A stretch of DNA of 64,000 nt from Symbiodinium natans. Taxonomy: Eukaryota > Sar > Dinophyceae > Suessiales > Symbiodiniaceae. The notes beneath the pieces were generated by a model. That model ran no database searches. It had not been told where the DNA came from and saw nothing but the letters and a program-made list of their open reading frames with translations. How positions within the stretch are numbered: the stretch's first letter is position 1; each line of letters starts with the position of its first letter. Position numbers and translations under genes: made by a program. Below are positions 15,175-30,100 of the stretch, in pieces. Where the stretch lies: contig CAJNDS010002346.1 in the NCBI GenBank assembly GCA_905221605.1, positions 622,001 to 686,000 on the forward strand. The letters are read 5' to 3'.

Positions 15175-18100
15175 CGTTCCCCTTTCAAGGTACCGTACTG
15201 ACACTTGAAATGTGAGCGTCAGGGCCCCTTTTGCAGAGACAATGACGATGATTCAGTTCAGATATTGCACACAGGGTCAAAGAAAAGGCGCTTTACAAAG
15301 GCCGAGCATGCTAAACTCCGACAGCTCAACGCCGCACCTTTAGACCCTAAACCCTGAACCCTAAACCCTCAACCCGAGACCCTGAACCCAACACCCTGCC
15401 GCTTCGCTGGAACCTAAACCCTAAACCCTGAAGCCTTTCCGCCTGCTTTGCCCATCCCCCAACCCAGATGTACCAGCCCAGCTGAGTTCTACATCCTCAA
15501 GCCCTTGGACTCTACCCAGGGAGCCCTGCACGAATAAGGAATTTACCTGCAGTCATATTCTCAGGATCCCGATTTTCAATTTCAGGGTCTGTAATCCTTC
15601 ATTAAGAGGTATTGGGTTCTTTGAAAGCCTGTCAACCCAAAACACTCCCTCCCCCGCCCCTCCCAGGTCCACATTGTTAGGGCCAGGGGTTTAGGGTTTA
15701 GGGTTTAGGGCTTAAGGTTTGAGAGTTTGAGGGTTTGAGGGTTTGAGGGTTTGAGGGTTTGAGGGTTGGAGGCTTTGAGGCTTTGAGGCTTTCGGGTTTA
15801 AGGAGGCACTGGACAATCCTTGCATGTGAAAAGCCTGAAAACCACAAGGTCTGGGCTCGGGACTTGAGTTTATCTATAAGACTTCCCCTTCATCATGTTT
15901 TCCCGGCTTCTACTGGAAACACACATGCAATTCCTTAGGAGACTATAAGTATATGACCCTGCCCAACGAACGCATCAAAGCATCCCGCACGTCCAGGCCC
16001 ACCGACTCGAAGTATTCGCGCACGGGCGGGGTGTCGAGCTTCTCCTCCGACTTACTGTTGGGTAAGGAATGAGGGAATGAGGTACACTATATAATCCCTT
16101 AGAGGGTGTATATATATATATATGGGGTATGAATAGTGGCTAGCAGGGTCGCACAACAAACTAGTTGATGACACTCATCACATCAACATTGAAGGCAGGC
16201 AACTTGGTGACGGGATCAAGCTGGGCAGATGTAGTAGACCTACCCAAGTTTCAGACAAACATGTGGCGGTGGTTTAGAAGCCATTTGGGTGTTCCGGGCA
16301 GCATAAAGTTTGTTGCTTTAAAACAAAAACACCAGATGCTCATCTTAACCCTAACCCCCAAACCCTGAACCTTGAACCTGAGCTCAAATCTGCACGCCGA
16401 CGAACCCCAAAGCTCTGCACTCCTTCAGCTTCCTGTTGCTTAGCAGGGAAAGAGGGAGTTAATTAGGGCGCTCGAACGTTGAAAGTATGCCTGTCGCGCG
16501 TTTCCTCGAAAGCATCGAAGGTGATGACATCTGCAGTGGACAGGCCAACTTGGACGAAAAGCTTCCGGAGGGACTTCAGGTGCTTCTCCTCCCAAGCAAC
16601 TTCAGAAAGGGTTTAGGGTTTAGGGTTTAGGGTTTAGGGTTTAGGGTTTAGGGTTTAGGGTTTAGGTTTGAGGGTTCAGGGTTTAGGGTTTAGGGTCTAG
16701 GGCTTTGCAGGGCCGGACTTGTCTGCCCCTGGGATACACCCGAAACATTGCTGCCAAACTTCACTTAAAAGCCGCGCAAGGTCAGGCGAACACAAAGCAC
16801 AACTTAACGCTTGCAGTTTAGGGTTTAGGGTTTAGGGTTTAGGGTTTAGGGTTTACGGTTTAGGGTTTAGGGCTTAGGGTGGTTGACAAAACAAGAAATT
16901 CCAAGCGGCCTTCTCGTCCATCAAAGTCTGCATCACAGCAGTATCGTCGTTCTGGGCACTCTGGATAGCGCTCTGGCAAAAAACGCCAGTTACGACCTCG
17001 CGGCAAGAAGTTTGCTATAGAACTTTGGCGTGCAAATACCCGCAGACGGCCAAAGCACAAGCGGAGGCCAACAGGATGACCTACGTCCTACGTAAACTCA
17101 CATCGGCAGAAGACTGCCAGACCCTCACACCACCTAAGCCCCTAAGCGGAAAAGGATGGATGGTCACACTACCCAGAAGCACGGCTACGATCCACACTCA
17201 GGATGGAAAGCTCGCGGCAGAAAAAGAAAGTTTTGACGATGACACCCACTCAACCACATGCTGCAAGCATGGGTGGGGGCAGCCACCAGCTTGTGCAACA
17301 CCAGCGTGCTGCCGATGCAAAAGTCCACTCGCCGTGGTGAGATTAGCAGGCTTACTTATCCAGCTGCATCGCAAAGAAGGAAGAAACTGCACGCGCAACG
17401 CTCTCCAAGTGGCAGGGGCCAGGCAAGAGGTGAAACGCTACAAGGACTAAACGACCCAAAACAGAACCACAAAGAAAGGAAGAACAAGCCCTAAGCGGCA
17501 GAGCAAGAATACAGAAAGAAAGAGGGTCAGTGCCACCTCTCTTGCAGGATGAGTTTCCTGCAGTATACCTACCAGGCCAAAGCCTGCTTGTCAGCACGAT
17601 CCGGTGACTTCTTCTTTGGCCACCCAAGACGCCTCTGCAGCGGACAGCTAGGAGCATGGGGAGGCAAGCAACCTCCTTCGCCGCGACGATGGGCACAGTC
17701 CCAAGTGACGTGATGTAAGTCTGCCCCTTCCTGCTAAACCCTAAACCCTAAACCCTAAACCCTAAAGCGCAGGCTCTTATGCCACGCAAAAAACCCTTCA
17801 AGTTGATCCAAAGTCTGCAAAGTGCAGCCGAGCCCACGTTTAGGACTGCCAGCTGGCTAAATGCAATGAACATCAGGAAGAAGAATACCCACACGACGGA
17901 CATAGCTTTCAGCGGAGGTATCCTGGGCTGACAAGCAGGTACTAAGCCCTAAACCCCCTAAACGTTTCGGGTCTTAGTGCTCCTCGGGAGTGAAAATGCA
18001 AAGGTCGAGGGCTTGTGGGGTCTAAAGACGTGTCGACAGGGTTTAGGGCTGTGTGGGGCTTTGTCTCCTCCTCTTTTTGTATCTAAAGAGGAAGAAGCAT

Positions 18101-21100
18101 GTTGTCACATAGTCCGGAACAGTCGGGACAGTCCAACCATGGTGGGTTGGACCTTTACGTTCTATTTGACGGAAAGCTTTTGGCCACATGCAAGTCTTAA
18201 GAAGAGATTCGGACCTTTTTTCATACGTCTTTTCTCTGCGATTCTCTCGGTGCATCTACCTGAAACTTACACTTTCGAGGCAAAGAGATCGGGGCAAGTG
18301 TTTAGATCCCTGTCTTGAAGTCTCCAACTTTGCAGATGCCCGAAACCCTCAATCCGACTTGAATTGCATGCGGCAGCAATCTGAGCTCGCTTCTAAACTA
18401 TTTCCAGCCCGTTTTTTGTCCGAAGAGAGCTCTGTCCCCGAGCACAAAAAAGGCCCTTAGACAAAGAGTCTGAAAGGAAAGCACGCCAGAATCAGAAACA
18501 AATAAGGGGCACAAGAACACCACTGGGCCACCGAGGGCCTAAACCCTAAACTTGCCCTAAACCCTAAACCCTAAACCCTAAACCCTAAACCCTAAACTTT
18601 AACCCCCATACAAGCAATGGCCAGAAGGTCCATCCGAGGGTCACTTCCTGCCAACTGACCCCGCCTGCGATGCTCATGAAGAGGCTGAGCCTCAACTGCT
18701 CTTCGGCTTGAAGCTTGAGGCTAAGTTTAGGGTTTAGGGTTTAGGGTTTAGGGTTTAGGGTCTAGGGTTTAAGGGTTTTCAAGGCTTCAGGCTTAAGGCT
18801 TAAGGCTTCAGGCTTGCTTAAGGCTTAAGGCTTAAGGCTTAAGGCTTAAGTCTTAAGTCTTAAGGCTTCAGGCTTGCTTAAGGCTTAAGGCTTGCTTAAG
18901 GCCAAAGGCTTGAGGCTTTGAAATGAGGCAGCCGCAGACGCTTCGTTCGCCCTGCGCACCAACGTCAGGCGAAGAGGGCTTCGGGGGCCGCAGGTGCAGA
19001 CTGAGGTTCATTGAGGGGCTTCTTGGAGGTTCATGGTACTTACTAACCAATTGTAACTGGGCTTATAACCCTACTTATAAGTGGGATAACCGCTATAAGG
19101 CCCTTTGGGGGAATTATAAGAAGGGTTGTAAGTACAGTTAGAATTGGTTAGTAAGTACCATGAACCTTCAAGAATTGGGTTTGGGGTTTCAGGGGTCAAG
19201 GGTTTAGGGGTTTAGGGTTGAAGGGTTCTATCCCTAAACCCCAAACCCTAAACCCTAAACGCGAAACCCTAAACCCTAAACCCGGATTGTCGGGTTTTTA
19301 TGGGTCTTAGGGGTTTAGGGGTCTAGAGTGCAGCATGCGGCTCTGCAGCGTGAACGTCGGGTTGTGTAGGGTTTCATTAGGGTATGGGTTTCGCGAGTAG
19401 GGCTTCACTATAGGGCTGGAAAGGTTTAGAGTTGGTCTGTGCTCCGAGAAGAGGGGAATGAGGTTCAACCTAAACCCTAAAACCTACACCCTAAACCCCA
19501 AACCCTAAACCCTGAACCCTAGCTCACGAACAAGGGGCATGCTCAGCGGCAGGGAGCTCCAATACTTCTCACCTGGGGCGGGCTTTTAGGCTTTTAGGGT
19601 TCAGGGTTTGGGGTTTAGGGTTTCCTAAACCCTAAACCCTAAACCCTAAACCCTAAACCCTAAACCCTAAACCCTAAACCCAAGAGTTTAGGGCAGTTTA
19701 GGGGTTCGGGTAGTTACATGGTCCATGAATATGTCCCTTATATACCCCGGGCATACCCTAGACAACCCACAGGGTCCATACCTCAGAACCCTTTCAAGAG
19801 GTAAGGGACCCCCGTTTAGGGCTTAGGGCTTAGGGCTAGGGTTTGGGGGTTGGGTTTTTTTGGGGTTTGGGGTTTAGGGTTTAGGGGTTAGGGTTTAGGG
19901 TCTGGGAGGGGAATCAAACTCCTAGGTTTTAGAGGTCGAAGGCTCATGCTTTCAGCAGATCTGCGCTGCGACAATGGAACTTCAAATAAGTTGCCTGTGA
20001 GAGGGTGTCATACGGAATAACATGGTGTCCGACCCTAAACCCTAAACCCTTCAAGTTTCGGTAGTTTGGGGATAAGTGTAGGGTTTGGGGTTTAGGTTTA
20101 GGTTTTAGGGTTTAGGGTTTAGGGTTTAGGGTTTAGGGTTTAGGGTTTAGGGTTTAAGGTTTAGGGCTAGGGTTTAGGGCTTAGAGCTAAGGGTTTAGGG
20201 TATGTCGGGTATGTAGGTTATGCAGGGTATGTAGGGTATTTCGCAGTTGGGGTAGCAAGTTGGGGGTGTTGAGGGTTTGGGGTCGATGACTCTGTTCTCC
20301 TTCCCTGTGGGCATCTTACATGGCCGACTGGTGGGGTTAGGGTTTAGGGTTTAGGGTTTAGGGTTTAGGGTTTAGGGTCTAGGGTTTAGGGTATAGGGCT
20401 TAGGGTTTAGTGTTTAGGGTTTAGGGTTTAGGGGGGGGGGTTGGCTGTAAGGGATGAGTTGGGCTCCTCAAGGCCTTATGCTCCCTAAACCCTCAACCAC
20501 AAATCCCTAAAGCCCTAAACCCTGAACCACAAAACCCGAAACCCCAACAATCCTAAGCCTTATTCTCCAAGAACCCTAAACCCTAACCCGAAACCCTAAA
20601 CCCTAAACCTTTAACCTAAACCCTCGAGCCTGCGGCTCCAAGGCGAGCCTCTTTGGAAGCAACCCTGGCCCTAAACCCCAAAAACCCGAAACCCTAAACC
20701 CTAAAAACCCCAAACCCTAAACCCCTCAAAACCCTTAAACCCTAAGAACCCTAAACACCCTCAACCCCCCCCCCCCCCCCCCCCCACAAAAAAAATTAAA
20801 AAAACACACCTAAAAGCCCTAAAGCCCTACAAGCCCCAAACCCCAGAAGCCTCATGTGCCCCATTTTCCCCCTCCCTTAAGAACCCTATGAAACAAGCCA
20901 ACAAGCCCAGGAGCCTTATACTGAAACCTCCCGAAACCCTCGTTACCATAGCAAAGGAAACCTGACAACGACTACATGGTGCAGGGGTCTTTATACGTTA
21001 TTCCGACGTATGTATGTACTTTACATAATCAAATCACATGTGTATGTATATATATATATATTCTTATTTATTCAATTTATGTATATATATATATATATAT

Positions 21101-24100
21101 ATATATTTACATTTATATGAATATGCGCATGTGTATATATATATATATATATATTGGATGTCCTTTTGGTGATGTCGAAAGAAGATCTTGCCCCATTCCT
21201 ATCTATGAAGCCTAAACAGCGACGAGGCATCCAAAAGGCTCGCGGTGGTCTCTTCAAGGGAAAACTCCACACCTGGGGTTAGAGTTTAGGGTTTAGGGTT
21301 TAGGATTTAGGGTTCCCCTTACGGCTTGGGGGCGATTTGCGGGTTCTGTTGTTGCTGCTGCTATTTGTTGCCCCTATGGGTGTCACATGGATCTCTAACC
21401 ATATGGATATGTGTAGCTCTGCAAATTAGGCAGCGCGAAGATATACTGTGTGCCACAAGCTACAGCTTTCAGGGTTCAGCAGCATACCACAAAAAAACAT
21501 CCCAAGATGGGTTTAGGGTTTAGGGTTTAGGGCCCAACTCATCCGTGTGACAATCGTTGGGACCACAAACAAACCCCAAGTTCCCAAAACCCTAAACCCT
21601 AAGCCCCAAACCCCAAGCCCTAAACCGTAAACCCCAAGTTACAAACCCTAAGCGGCATTTCAAGCATGCCTGCGGCCATAATTAGGTTTCGATTTGGAAG
21701 GAAGTGCGCATACCTCCCGCCTTACGGGCAGCTTCGCTGGAAACCCAATTCTAGCCTTAAGAGAGGCTAAGTAGGGCTTTGGGTTCATAGGGTTTAGGGT
21801 TCAGGGTCCCGACACTCTACCTTCAATCTAGAAGGCCAAGAAGCCCGAAACCCTGAAACCCCGAACCCTAAACCCTAAACCCTGAACCCTAAAACCCTAA
21901 AACCCTAAAACCCTAAAACCCTAAACCCTAAACCCTAAACCCTAAACCCTAAACCCTAAACCCTAAACCCTAAACCCTAAACCCACCGGCTGCCAAAGCG
22001 GCTGGGGTCACTCCTGTGGTCGTTCACCGCCTGGGTGAAAAGCACACCTGGGCGCAGATTTCTGCCTCTCCTAGTTAGGGTTTAGGGTTTAGGGTTTAGG
22101 GTTTAGGGTTTAGGGTTTAGGGTTTAGGGTTTAGGGTTTAGGGTTTAGGGTTGTGGGATTATAAGGGGATTATACTACCCCAAAAAGGTTAAAGGCTACC
22201 TACTCTACTACTAGGCTCTCCTGACTGGCTCGTAGGGAATGAGGGAATGAGGTGCCCTGCAAATCCCTTACAAGGGATAGGGTTTAGGGTTTAGGGTTTA
22301 GGGTTTAGGGTTTAGGGTTTAGGGTTTAGGGTTTAGGGTTTAGGGTTTAGGGTTTAGGGTTTAGGGTTTAGGGTTTAGGGTTTAGGGTTTAGGGTTTCAG
22401 GTACCTGAGCCAATCATTCCCTACTAAAATCCGGCCCGGAGTAGCGGCCCTGCCTCCTTCCCTACTAAGAACCAGTCGGTCTCGGATTGTTTCCACGGCT
22501 CAGGAACTTACCCTTGAACTTCAGGTTTGTAAACCCTAAACCCCTAACCCTGAACCATGAACCCTACCTAAACCCTAACGCCTAGACCCGTAACCATTCG
22601 AGCTACTGGTAAAGCACAGGAATTTTGTAGCCAGGCATCCGAAGACGTACACGATGAGAAGGAGCAGGACTAGAGCCCACAGCAAGGCCTCATGCCATGC
22701 TGGTTTAGGGTTTAGGGTTTAGGGTTTAGGGCTAGGGTTTAGGGTTTAGGGTTTAGGGTTTAGGGTTTAGGGTTTAGGGTTTAGGGTTTAGGGTTTAGGG
22801 TTTAGGGTTTAGGGTTTAGGGTTTAGGGTTTAGGGTTTCGGGTTTGGGGTTTAGGGTTTAGGGTTTAGGGTTTAGGGTTCAGGGTCAATTTTTAGGATTT
22901 TTCAGGTACTGAGGGTTTTAGGGCTTAGGGGGGTCTAGGGTTTAGGGCTTGTGCGACGGGCCGCGCAGACGATCCTGAAGCATCAGCTTGAGCATCTTTA
23001 CAAGGGAGGTAGTGATCATTTCCCCAAATCGGGATACCCTGAATATACCCCCAAAATAGCTTACTCCTTATGACAGGAGCCCCCAAGAATCACCCCCTAT
23101 TTTCGGAAAGCCCCCCCAATTACAGTACCCGAAACCCTAAACCCTAAACCCTAAACCCTAAACCCTAAACCCTAAACCCCAATTACGAATTTGGGAAGCT
23201 ACAACATGGCTTGCCCGCGCTGGCTGTCAAGCAATCGGCTCGCCGGCCAGACGGCTCTCTATGCCGACCATGGGGAAAGGTTTTAAGGGTTTAGGGTTTA
23301 GGGTTTAGGGTTTAGAGGCTTAGGGGTCTAGGGTGTGACAACAAGGGAAGTTACAATGAGGGCCGCTGGCCGCACATGTTTAGCACGGGCAACATCACAG
23401 TGGTGGGCAGTTTAGCGTTCAAGTCTCTCTCTTCCAAGGCCTCTTGTGACGTGGAAACGCCAAGACACCCGATGGGGAACTCCAAAGGAATCTCTGGTTG
23501 ATGCTAGAAAAAGCAGCCCTAAACTCTAAACCATGAACCCCTACGCCCCCAAACCCCTAAACACCCGAAGACCCGTAGACCCGCGGCCACAAAGCGCTGA
23601 ATCTGCAAGCCCCAGCCCAAAACCTTGGGATGTTCCCCCTTACACTAACAGTCCTTCATAGGGATACCACCCCCAGGGGCTTGGGATGTTCCCCCTTATA
23701 CTCATAGTCCTTAATGAGATTTTTTATGGTCGGGGGTACTGCAATCCCTACTAAGGACTGTTCGTATAAGGGGGAACATCCCAAGGCCTAGGCCCTAAAA
23801 CCATGGAAATCCCACAGCCCGGCAGCCCAAGAGGCTGAAACAAAAAGGGTTTAGGGTTTAGGGTTTAGGGCTTAATTAGGGCTTAGGGCTTAGGGTTTAG
23901 GGCTATTCTAGGGGCCTGAATAATTAGAATAGGGTTTTGGGGGCTATTATAGTACAACCACAGAGGGACCATCAGGGATCACCATTTGTAAATATTCCGA
24001 CCCCTATATAAAAACCCGAAACAGAAAACATTTACACCCGAAAGCCTAAACCCCCCGAACCGCAACCCTAAGCCCCTCCAAATCCGAAACCCTAAACCCT

Positions 24101-27100
24101 AAACCCCTAACCCTAAACGCTAAACCCCTAAACCCTAAACCCCTAAACCCCATAGACCCCTAAACCCTATAAACCCCTAAAGCCTAAACCCCTAAACCCT
24201 GTAAAACCCTAAACCCTGAACCCTAAATCCCGAAACCCTAAAGCGCTAAACCCTCACTCCGCAAGCCGGCCTTCAGCGTGTAGACGATCGACGCGACCAA
24301 GGTCCGCAGGGCCATGACGAAGCGGAAGATGCGCATGAACTGCGACCTAGGGTTTAGGGTTTTTAGGGTTTTTAGGGCTTTTAGGGCTTAGGGTTTAGGG
24401 TTTAGGGTTTAGGGTTTAGGGTTTAGGGTTTAGGGTTTAGGGTTTAGGGTTTAGGGTTTAGGGTTTAGGGTTTAGGGTTTAGGGTTTAGGGTTTAGGGTT
24501 TACGGCTTTAGGGTCAAACCCCTCAGCCAGAAACGCGGTGACTATGGTGCCTTAAAGTGGATTTCGCTTCTGGCACATTTGGAAGACAACCCTAAACCCT
24601 AAACCCTAAACCTTGAAACTTCTGGGATGTGGACTTCAGTCTTGGAGCTCGAGCTCCGAGCGAAGGTATCACTGCCTCCTGACTTCGAACAACGCATCAC
24701 CAGGAGCAGGCCGTTGCCACGCACGAGAGCGTGCCTTACGAAAGGATCTGTGCGCGTGGAGCTCCTACGGTGCGGATCCGAAGTCCTAAACCCTAAACCC
24801 TAAACCCTAAACCCTAAACCCTAAACCCTAAACCCTAAACCCTAAACCCAAGATCTGCGCTCTCGAGGCCGGTGCCGTGCCACCACCTCCTCCTTCGCAT
24901 CCCAAAGGTCGTCCGTTGCAGTTTCACGCAGCTCCCAGATTCCCCCAACCGAGCCCCCGAGCCTCGGGTGGCTGAGGAACCCTAAACCCTAAACCCTAAA
25001 CCCTAAACCCTAAACCCTAAACCCTAAACCCTAAACCCTAAACTCGCGTTTAGGAATTTAGGCTACTCGGCTTCAGACTTTACTGATAGGGTTCGGAAAG
25101 CAGTGGCTTCAACCTAAACCCCTAAACCCCTTAACCCCCCCAAACCCTAAACCCCAAGCCCTAAACCCTAAACCCTCATACACAAAGCCCTGAAAGGTCC
25201 AGAGTCCAGAGGGCTGTCGCCGGCCCATCTCGCCTCATAGCCATCATAAACCCTAAGCCCTTTGCAACCTCAAGGGAGTAGGGGTAGGGGGGAGGGTTGA
25301 GGTTTTAGGGATTTAGGGTTTGGGGTTATCCTTTAGAACCTCTCTAAGAGGTAGGCGTGTTACTTCTCTGCATAACACAACCAAGGTGAGGAACTCTAGA
25401 CCTGAACCCCAAGCTCCCACCCCCACCCGCCACGTTGACCGGAATCCCTGCGATTTAGATGGTCACTTCTCTTTGTCATGGTCCCTTTTTGTATAAGGCG
25501 GCCCCTCTTACCGAGGGTACCCAAAAAAGGGCCCATCATTTAGAGAACTGACCACATGGTCTTTTACACACAGAACCAGCAATGAGTACAAAATAACTGC
25601 AGAGCAGGGACCTAAGCCCTAAACCCTAAGCCTAAACCCTAAACCCTAAACCCTAAACCCTAAACCCTAAACCCCTGCGGTCTAGCCGCATCTTCATGAG
25701 CCGCGTCAGCCGCACCAGGCGGAAGGACTTGAGGTTGGTGATGCCCGGGATGCCCTGAAGGCCATCCGCGGAGGCCTCAGGGAGCTTCTTTCAGGGTTTT
25801 AGGGTCTAGGGTTTAGGGTTTAGGGTTTAGGGTTATATCCCAAAAGGGGAACCTTAAACCCTAAACCCGAAAGTGGAAGGTTTAGGGTTTAGGTCTTAGG
25901 GTTTAGGGCCTAGTGATCTTCGGGTAGTGACAAAGGCCCTTGGTCTGGGGGCTTGATTGGGGAACCCTTCCAAAAAAAGGGACCACCTGAGGGGACCATG
26001 TAACTACCCTTTTCCCTTCTTTTTGTTGGGCTGGAGGGGCGTGGCTGGGGGGGGGGGGGGGGTAAGGTTAGCGTTTTGGGTTGCGCCTCCGGGCAGGATT
26101 GGAACCCCTGAAAACCCAACACCTCAAGCACTCAACCCCAAATAACCAAGCCCTGAGCCCAACACCGAGTTTGCCACAAGACTCGGGTTTAGGTTTAGGG
26201 TTTAGGGTTCAGGGTTCAAGGTTTAGGGTTTAGGGCTTAGAGGGGGGGGGGTACGAAGCCCCCAACCCCTGAAAAAGGGAACCATGCCTACTGGGCACTA
26301 GTGAAGCTTCATGGGTCATGCTACCTGCCTGTCATTGCGATTTAGGGTGGAGGTTGCATTGGACTTACCATCAAAGTCGTCGTCATTGGGGAGTAGAGTT
26401 ATGACTCATGACCTTAAAACAGTGCAGCCCGAAACCCTAAATCCTGCAAACAGACGGCCAGCACAGCCCTAAATCCTAAATCCTAAAACCTAAGCCTAAA
26501 CCCTAAACCCTAATTAAACCCCAAACCCCAAACCCAAATACCTAAACCCTAAACCCTGTCAACAGATGGCCAGCAAGTCAAAAGAACCCCCGGCGGTGCC
26601 TCTACAGCTGCCAGGATGTCCACAGCAACCTGGCATTGAAGGTTCCTTCTGGGTTCCCTAAACCCTAAACCCTAAACCCTAAACCCCTGATGGGGCTTCG
26701 GGTCCCCTGGTTAAGGAGCCCAGTTCTAGAAGGTTACCGTAATTCTAGGGTTGGGGAGCCGGAGATGAACTTAGGACAGCCGCTGATTGGGTTTGGGGGC
26801 TTGCGCCTTCAACTCGAGCCCTAAACCCTAAACCCTAAACCCTGAACCCTGAACCTTCTGAACCCAATACCCGAGATCCAAGAGTTGGCATAGTTCTTCA
26901 ACTCGGACGGCCTGCTAAGGGCTTAGGGTTGGGGGGTTTCGTAACCCTAAACCCTAAACCAGGGTTTGGGGTTTCCTAAGCCTAACCCTAAACCCTAAAC
27001 CCTAAACCCTAAACCCTAAACCCTAAACCCTAAACCCTAAACCCTAAACCAGACCACCTCCCAGAGCGCGCTCGCCACGATGAAGGCGTCCAGCCAGCTC

Positions 27101-30100
27101 CAGAAGCGATCCTCCTGGGAAAAGGGTGTGCTTAGGTTTTAGGGTTTAGGGTTTAGGGTTTAGGGTTTAGGGTTTAGGGTTTAGGGTTTAGGGTTTAGGG
27201 TTTAGGGCCAGAAAATGCATGGTAGTGTTTAGGGCTTCGGGTGGTCAGGGTAAAGCCGTCAAGGGGGTGGCTTCAGGGCTTAGCGGGGTGGGGTTAATGC
27301 CTCACTGAAGGCACTGGTCCCGACAGGGTGGGTCATGGCTAGGGTTTAGGGTTTAGGGTTTAGGGTTTAGGGTTTAGGGTTTAGGGTTTAGGGTTTAGGG
27401 TTTAGGGTTTAGGGTTTAGGGTTTAGGGTTTAGGGGTTAGGGTTTCGGGTTTCGGCTCGCGGTGGGTGATGAGTTCCTCGTGGGTACTTGCGACCTCCTG
27501 GCTTGGGAGGCGGTAAGCGACCTGGGTCGGTTTACATTATCTACTATTTGCTTAAGAACCCCAAAAGATCTTTTTTAAGATAATCCCTATAGTACCCTTA
27601 ATAAGGAAGAGTATTTTCCAACTTTTTTCGGGGCTCTTAAGAATTAGTAGATTATGAAGGTGGAGGGGCGGCAGCCCCCGCCAGTATAGTGGGCTTGGGA
27701 TGCTCGCCCTTATACTAACAGTGCTTAGTAGGGATTATAGTAGGGGGGGTACTATAATCCCTGATCCCCATTAAGGACTGTTAGTATAAGGGGGCACATC
27801 CCAAGTAGGGGCCTGTGTTTTTCAGCCCTGAGCAAACCCCAAACTGCAAAAACAAAAAAACGCTAAACTTGAAACACACTAAGCCCTGAACGTACAAGCC
27901 CTCCCCCTAAATCCACCCCGCCCCCCCCCCCCTCCGGCACATAAAAAAAAAACATAACACAACAGCATACACAAAATGATCATAAGACTGCAGTCCGCCA
28001 ACCCCGCCCGAAAAGAAAAAAAAAACTGAACCCTAAACCCTGAACCCTAAACCCTAAGTCCGCCCAACCGCACTACCAAGCATGCATGCCAAGCTTCGGA
28101 ATAACGGAAAGACCACATGACCTCAGCTGCACCAGGTGGCTTCAAGGTTGCAGGTTGGTTTAGGGTTTAGGGTTTATAGGGTTTAGGGTTTAGGGTTCAG
28201 GGTTCAGGGTTCAGGGTTTAGGGTTTACGGTGTGGGGTGTTAAGCGCATGTCGGGCGTGGGAAGAAGACGGGGGGGGGGGGGGGGGGGGGGGGGGGCAGG
28301 GGTTCCGTTCACGGAGCACTCAAGATGTTGGCGGATCGTAGAGCCCAAAGTACCCCCGATCTAGGGTTTAGGGGGTTTAGGCTTTAGGGGATTAGGGTTT
28401 AGGGGTTTAGGGTTTAGGGTTTTAGGGCTTAGGGTTTAGGTTTTAAAGTCACCAAAAATGACGAAGAGCTTAAATTGGGGATTGCGTGCGCCTTACTCTA
28501 GGTGGCGGGTGCGGGGGGAGGGGTGGGGAGGATCAAAACTCCCCGACTCCGAAACAACCCCGGACCAGTCAACTCTAAGGCCCCAAAACACCTTAAAAAC
28601 AAAAACCCAACCCGGTGACCCCAAACCCGCTTCATTAAGGAATATCCTTAAATCGTATACGGGGTTCCTATTGTGATTTAAGGGATCCGCCCCCGGCTTT
28701 CCTTCTTGCCAACCAACCCGAGTTGACCAGGGCCTAAACCAGCAACCGGGCTTCGTGACATGGTGTCCACCGTTCGATCTTGGCCCAGATGACAGTGAGG
28801 GCTTCGTGACACATTGTCCATCGGATCTTGGCCCATTTTTCCTGATGGGGTCCTTACATCTTTTGAAAGCCCGCCGCGACCGTGCCGAAGCTGGAGGTGA
28901 AGATGACGTAAAGCGGCCAAACCCGCTTACTTAAGGAATATACCTTAGATCGTATACGGGGTTCCTATTATGATTTAAGGGATATGCCGTTTAATTAAGA
29001 AGTTTTGGAGTCTCCGGGCAAACCCAGGGACCCCAAAAGCCTCCTAACACCAGCCCGACAGGAGGGTGGGGTGGGCGGGGGAGGGAGGTCGCAGTCTTTG
29101 GGGCATTTAGGGTTTGGGGTTTAGGCCCAGAGACTCCAAAGCACCTTACTTAAGGAATATATATCTTAGTTCGTATTAGGGTTCCTATGATGATTTAAGG
29201 TCTATTCCTTAATTCAGGGATCTTGGAGTCTCTGGGGGGTGCCCCCAAATTAGGTTTTTTTAACCCTAAACCCTAAACCCTAAACCCTAGCCTCAAAAAG
29301 TAGGTATACTTTGTATACCTGGAGCCATACGGAAAAGGGAACCCAAAGCACCTGAGGCCACAGTTTGTAAGACTACACTCTGTTCGCTAAACATAGGGTT
29401 TAGGGTTTAGGGTTTAGGGTTTAGGGCTTGGGGCTTAGGGTTTAGGGTTTAGGGTTTAGGGTCAAGGGTTTAGGGTTTCCCAGGGTCAGGGGGGTTAGGG
29501 TTCGAGGGCAAGGTGCCAGGGCAGCACCTAGCTCGGAAACCGGGATTTAGCGTTTGGGGTTGAGGGTTTAGGGTTTAGGGTTTTTGGCTTTATAAGGTTT
29601 GTCTAGGGTCCCGGGTTTATGGTTTGGGCGCTTGGGTTGAGGGCTTCGGGGCTTGTGGCTTGAGGAGACGGATTCCCTACCGCGACCCTTCCAAAAGCAA
29701 CGCAAAAACCAACCCCAGACCCTAAACCCCTAAACCCCTCAAACCCTACTAAACCCCGAAAACCCCCAAACTCCTAAACCCCTGAACCCTATTATGAACC
29801 CTGAACCCTGAACCCTGAACCCTAAACCCTAAACCCTAAACCCTAAACCCTAAACCCTAAACTCAAAAAACCCTAAAGCTCTGTCTTCTCCAGCTGGGCG
29901 GTGCACTCCAAATGCACCGATGCGGAGCGCGAGTTCCAGCGTGAACAACACGGTGTACCTGGTTTAGGGTTTAGGGTTTAGGGTTTAGGGTTTCATAATT
30001 ATAAGGGGACATGTAGAAAATGGCAGACGCCGATCCTCGGGGTTGTACCTTGGACCCTTAAGGTTGTACCCTTGGGTTTAGGGTTCAGGGCTTAGGGTTT

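Noticed and set aside
17025-17494. Plus-strand ORFs of 141 and 78 codons
   Set aside because: They overlap gene B exon 16916-16996 only at its edge, run antisense and show no family motif.
22278-22395. CRISPR-like regular repeats
   Set aside because: The units are contiguous 7-bp heptamers with no spacers of uniform length, and the context is eukaryotic.
22930-23000. Plus-strand peptide RRAAQTILKHQLEHLYKG
   Set aside because: Looks coding by composition but is antisense to gene B, which joins in frame without it; too short to support.
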